64,000 nucleotides of DNA, from NCBI GenBank assembly GCA_025200525.1, contig CM045762.1, positions 83,109,893 to 83,173,892 of the forward strand. Reading direction: 5' to 3'. The position numbers and the translations under genes are program-made. Below, piece by piece: positions 61,151 through 64,000 of the stretch; the stretch's first letter is position 1; every line of letters begins with the position of its first letter. Source of the DNA: Camellia lanceoleosa. Taxonomy: Eukaryota; Streptophyta; Magnoliopsida; Ericales; Theaceae. The notes below the pieces were generated by a model. That model saw nothing but the letters and a program-made list of their open reading frames with translations, was not told the origin of the DNA and ran no database searches.

Positions 61151-62948
61151 AGAAAAGGAGCTGAGGCGTGCAATAAAATTGAAAAAAAAAAAAAAAAGTC
61201 ACGGGCAGGTCGAGTTTGCTCGGTAAAATGGTGGATCACCCACCACCCGACCCGAACCTGAGAAACCTGAAAAATCAGGCCCGCACTTGTCCGCCACATG
61301 CCACGCATCCATTCAATGGGGGTCGGGCGCGAGTCGGGTCCGGCAGTTCTGGCGAGTCGGCGGATCCGCTGCACAGCCCTAATATTCGTCATATTAAACT
61401 AACGGAAAATCTAGGCAGAATTTCATATTCAAACCTACATGTTCAAACACTTGTTTCTCCCTCTTCGTAACTCCATTTCGCCTCATTTTTGCATCGTTGG
61501 ATTTACCTTATGGTCTAATTTTCATTCCACTCTTCATACACCTTGTTCTACATCTTTTTACTTGTCGTCGAAGCTCCAAAAGTTGGCCAAAAAAAAGATT
61601 TTTTCTCACTTTGGGCAAAATTTTCAGATTCAAATCAACATATTCAACCATTTGTATCTCCGTCATCGTAACTCCGTTTCACCTCATTTTTGCATTGTTA
61701 GATTCAACTCATGGCCTAGTTTTTATTTCACCCCTCATATGCTTTCTTTCACCTTTTTTTACATGCCTTCAGATCTCCGAAAGTTGGCCAAAAATGAGTT
61801 TTTTTCTTCATTTTTTCTTCAATAGCTCCTCCTATTGGCTTGCTGCTACTGTTGCTGCTACTTCATCATCATTATCTACAAGATGAGGTGGTAATAGTAG
61901 CAATGTCGTCCAGTAGTGATAGATATACAACTAAACATAAAAATCAAAAACCAAATGGGTTAGTGAGCATGTTAGGGCACCTTGGTTTCCAATCAAGCAT
62001 CATCCATTGCATCTCCATTGCCAAGAATACTGTTGCGATAGCAGTACGAAAAAAAAAAAAGAAAGAAAAAAAGAAAGAGAGAAAATTTTTATTTTTGGCC
62101 AACTTTCAAAGCTTCGACGGCAGGAAAAAAAGAGGCGAAATAAGGCATATGAGGGATGGAATAAAAACTAGGCCATGAGTTGAATCTAACGACGCAAAAA
62201 TGGAATGAAACGGAGTTATGACGAAGGAGATACAAGTGCTTGAATATGTGGATTTGAATCTAAAAATTTTACTTAAAGTGATAAAAATCTTATTTTTGGC
62301 TAACTTTTAGAGCTCCGACGACAAGTAAAAAGATATGGAGCAAGGCGTATACAGAGTAAAATGAAAACAAGGCCATGATGTGAATCCAACGACACAAAAA
62401 TGAGGCGAAACTGAGTTACGACGAGGGATATACAAGTGATTGAACATGTGAGTTTGAATATGAAATTCTACCTAGATTTTCGTTAATTTAATATGACGAA
62501 GATGGATGGAGGGGCCAGATTGAAACACGGATGAAACTCTAGGATTTAATTTGTCAAAATTGAAATTCTGGGGTTTAAATTGAAAAACACGTGACACCTT
62601 GGGTTTTTTTTTTTAATGTAATTAACCCGATTTTTTTATTTTATTTATATACATACCATATATACATATACGGATACATATATATATATATATATCTTCT
62701 CCATTGTTTTTGTCTCTCTCTTCACATCGTTCATCTTCTTAGAATGTTGTGTTTGGCGCGTAATTTCAACAGTCATTGTGCCTAACCAACAATAGTTGGA
62801 CGGACCTCGATTTCTCAAAGATTGCCTCGGCATTCCCTCTTTGGCTTCTTATTCTCTTCTATCTTCTTCTTAACTGAGGCTTGTGAGAGAGACATAGTAG
62901 AAATTTGCAAAACAAACTGTCTCTGCTATTACTCTGCAAACTCTTTTT

Positions 62949-63215
62949 TTGGCATTATTTTCCTCTAACATGGCCTCATCTTGTCATCCTCTCACGCTTT
63001 TCCCTGACCTTAGCGATTCCCTAATCGAGATTGCTAACATCAACTCCTCTGAGCCTCAACAGAATGCTTCTACCCATGCCCCTGTTTTTAGTTTTCCTGA
63101 GATGTCAGTCAAGCAACTGATGGCAGTGCAGTGTGACATTTATGCCAACCATTACACATTGAAGTCCTGTGTGGAGATTGTGAATGCAGTCTCCAATTTG
63201 TCCCGTCGGCTATAG
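62949..63215 (+). other. Unrecognised 88-codon open frame
   Basis: Starts MALFSSNMASSCHPLTLFPD and has fairly even composition, with a second possible start at MASSCHPL. I recognise no domain. It lies antisense in the presumed interior of an LTR element, so it could be a captured first exon or chance. No splice donor was fixed. Confidence 0.2.
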
Positions 63216-63246
63216 AATAGGACAAATGAGTTACATCTGTTAAACG

Positions 63247-63266
63247 CACAACCCGGGGGTTACCCA
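63247..63266 (-). other. Candidate primer binding site
   Basis: Immediately after the LTR end (...GTGCA), the minus strand reads TGGGTAACCCCCGGGTTGTG. It starts with TGG as tRNA-primed sites do. I cannot name the tRNA, so this is tentative. Confidence 0.4.
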
Positions 63267-63520
63267 TGCACTTTAAATAGTCGGACCCTCGATCTCTTTG
63301 ATCTAATCTCATGAGTGCAATGTGAAACATAGATAAAAGTCCAAATCCGACAACTTTTATAGAAAATCTATTTTATTGCAAAACCTTTGCTAGAAATGGA
63401 CTGTATCACTAGATCTTAGAGTCGCCATTTAATATTTTAGAAAATTAGGAAACCCGTGACTTGTGCCAAGGCCACTATTCATCATAACCAAAGATATCTC
63501 GGTTCGGAACCTTAGATATG
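63267..63520 (-). mobile_element. 5' LTR (3' portion) of the minus-strand element
   Basis: Matches 44531-44785 at about 87 percent by eye, including CTCATGAGTGCAATGTGAAA and AGAGTCGCCA (63417-63427). It is interrupted at 63521 by a plus-strand LTR; the rest should lie right of the window. Confidence 0.7.
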
Positions 63521-64000
63521 TGTAGACATCCCATTTTGACCGGTTTTAAGACTTACGTGCTTTCTTTTGAACACCCGATGATGAAAATTAGAATGTGCTA
63601 TTTTAGAAATTTCTCATCAGAAAAATCACATTTAAGCTTTAATTCCAACCTTAAACCCATTTTGGCTAAATTATTTTAGACCTATCAAAAAATATTTTAT
63701 TGAATCTTTTCTTTTCCAAAAAATTTAATAGTTTTGGAAAATCAGCTCTCACACTGCATGGCAAGCTACATGGTTTTGAGATACCACATGGCAAGCCATG
63801 CGTTTTTTAAAAATACCACATGGTTAGTCATGTGTTTTGAGTGTTTGAGAATTCTATAAATACCACATCATTTTGTTGTTAAGGAAAAAAAAAATTTTGG
63901 AGAAAGAAAATTTTGTTTCAAAAAAGGAGAAAAAAATGAGAGAAAATTTTGGAAAAATAATTTTTATTTAAACAAATCTTGAACATTTCTATCCATTGAT
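63521..64000 (+). mobile_element. LTR 5' part (+), runs off the window
   Basis: Starts TGTAGACATCCCATTTTGAC after ATATG. It holds repeated ACCACATGGCAAGCCATG-type words (63758-63830) and a TATA box (TCTATAAATA, 63853-63862). A related but distinct member of the TGTAGACA LTR group. Confidence 0.75.
63853..63862 (+). promoter_or_regulatory. TATA box of the 63.5-kb LTR
   Basis: TCTATAAATA, followed by an A-rich leader. Confidence 0.5.

Larger units (their letters stand above)
48166..61381. mobile_element. Ac-like hAT transposon, itself interrupted
   Basis: Left end TAGGGGTAGGTATGGATC, right-end complement TAGGGCTGTGCAGCGGATC. Flanking 8-bp duplications ATCTCTGT (48158-48165) and ATATTCGT (61382-61389) are both one or two changes from ATCTTCGT, the sequence of the uninterrupted opposite foldback arm (complement near 62500). 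Removing the inserted LTRs leaves about 4.7 kb, with one transposase pseudogene on the minus strand and GA-rich and GC-rich subterminal DNA on the right. Confidence 0.82.
48032..62628. mobile_element. Foldback (Mutator-like) element carrying nested insertions
   Basis: Left terminus GGATTAATTAC and right-end complement GGGTTAATTAC. The arms then match over about 570 bp: left arm 48032-48165 plus 61390-61828, right arm about 62056-62628. Shared blocks include CGTGTTTTTCAATTTAA, CCTAGAGTTTCATC and CGTCATATTAAA. Each arm has two diverged internal direct repeats of about 190 bp (for example 61417-61607 and 61616-61810). The spacer is about 230 bp. Flanks AATTTTTTA and GATTTTTTT match at 7 of 9 but are low complexity. 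The left arm is split by the hAT element. Confidence 0.75.
62638..63266 (-). mobile_element. Internal region of the minus-strand LTR element next to its 5' LTR
   Basis: DNA between the foldback element and an LTR matching 44531-46791 in the same orientation. With 46792-48031 it would make an internal region of under 2 kb without gag-pol. A (TA)n tract lies near 62675-62695. It includes an 88-codon plus-strand frame described separately. Confidence 0.5.

Noticed and set aside
63109..63330. 73-codon minus-strand frame
   Set aside because: It spans the LTR end and the candidate primer site, so it is noncoding retroelement DNA.

Overview
This is a repeat-dense stretch of plant nuclear DNA, almost certainly from a flowering plant and probably a eudicot. 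The evidence is an intron-rich gene with GT-AG splice sites, long AT-rich intergenic DNA, and plant-type Ty3/gypsy LTR retrotransposons, Ac-like hAT, CACTA, Mutator-like foldback and Tourist-like elements. I cannot name the species. Only one apparently intact host gene is visible: a nine-coding-exon equilibrative nucleoside transporter (ENT) gene at 31839-35653 (+), 419 codons by my splicing.

Layout. 1-9632 is the 5' half of a minus-strand Tat/Ogre-like Ty3/gypsy element: decayed gag-protease (31-3715), primer binding site (about 4473-4491) and a 5136-bp 5' LTR (4497-9632). It sits inside another LTR of the same family (9633-13313), which also carries a Tourist-like MITE (10557-10822). From 13314 to about 20760, two plus-strand copies of the same LTR family (13578-16710, a solo LTR with perfect AGCTT target duplication; 18988-about 20760, truncated) sit in fragments of an unrelated gypsy-type LTR. 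20761-30700 is intergenic: one CACTA-like right end (22303), a short element with direct terminal repeats (23319-25074), a 0.9-kb TIR element (25083-25976), an old LTR remnant and simple duplications. 30700-35900 is the ENT gene. 36000-44500 is AT-rich with TIR elements, including a 1.6-kb Mutator-like foldback element (39214-40824), a second CACTA right end (42694) and hAT-like ends.

44531 to the right edge reads best as a set of nested insertions. The outermost level is a minus-strand LTR element apparently without gag-pol (3' LTR 44531-46791, 5' LTR from 63267). Inside it is a foldback element with long inverted arms (48032-62628). One arm of that was hit by a hAT transposon (48166-61381) with a decayed transposase. 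The hAT was hit by a plus-strand solo LTR (51379-59878), which was itself hit by a minus-strand solo LTR (54492-59023, perfect ATGTG duplication). A further plus-strand LTR starts at 63521 inside the outermost 5' LTR.

The most interesting signal I found is a pair of adjacent hairpins in all six informative copies of the large LTR family. Stem sequences differ between copies but most changes keep the pairing, and loop sequences are conserved. This suggests a selected RNA or DNA structure in the LTR. A second oddity is an 11-bp match to the start of the primer binding site, conserved inside every LTR that reaches that point. I saw no CRISPR, rRNA, tRNA or bacterial-type system.
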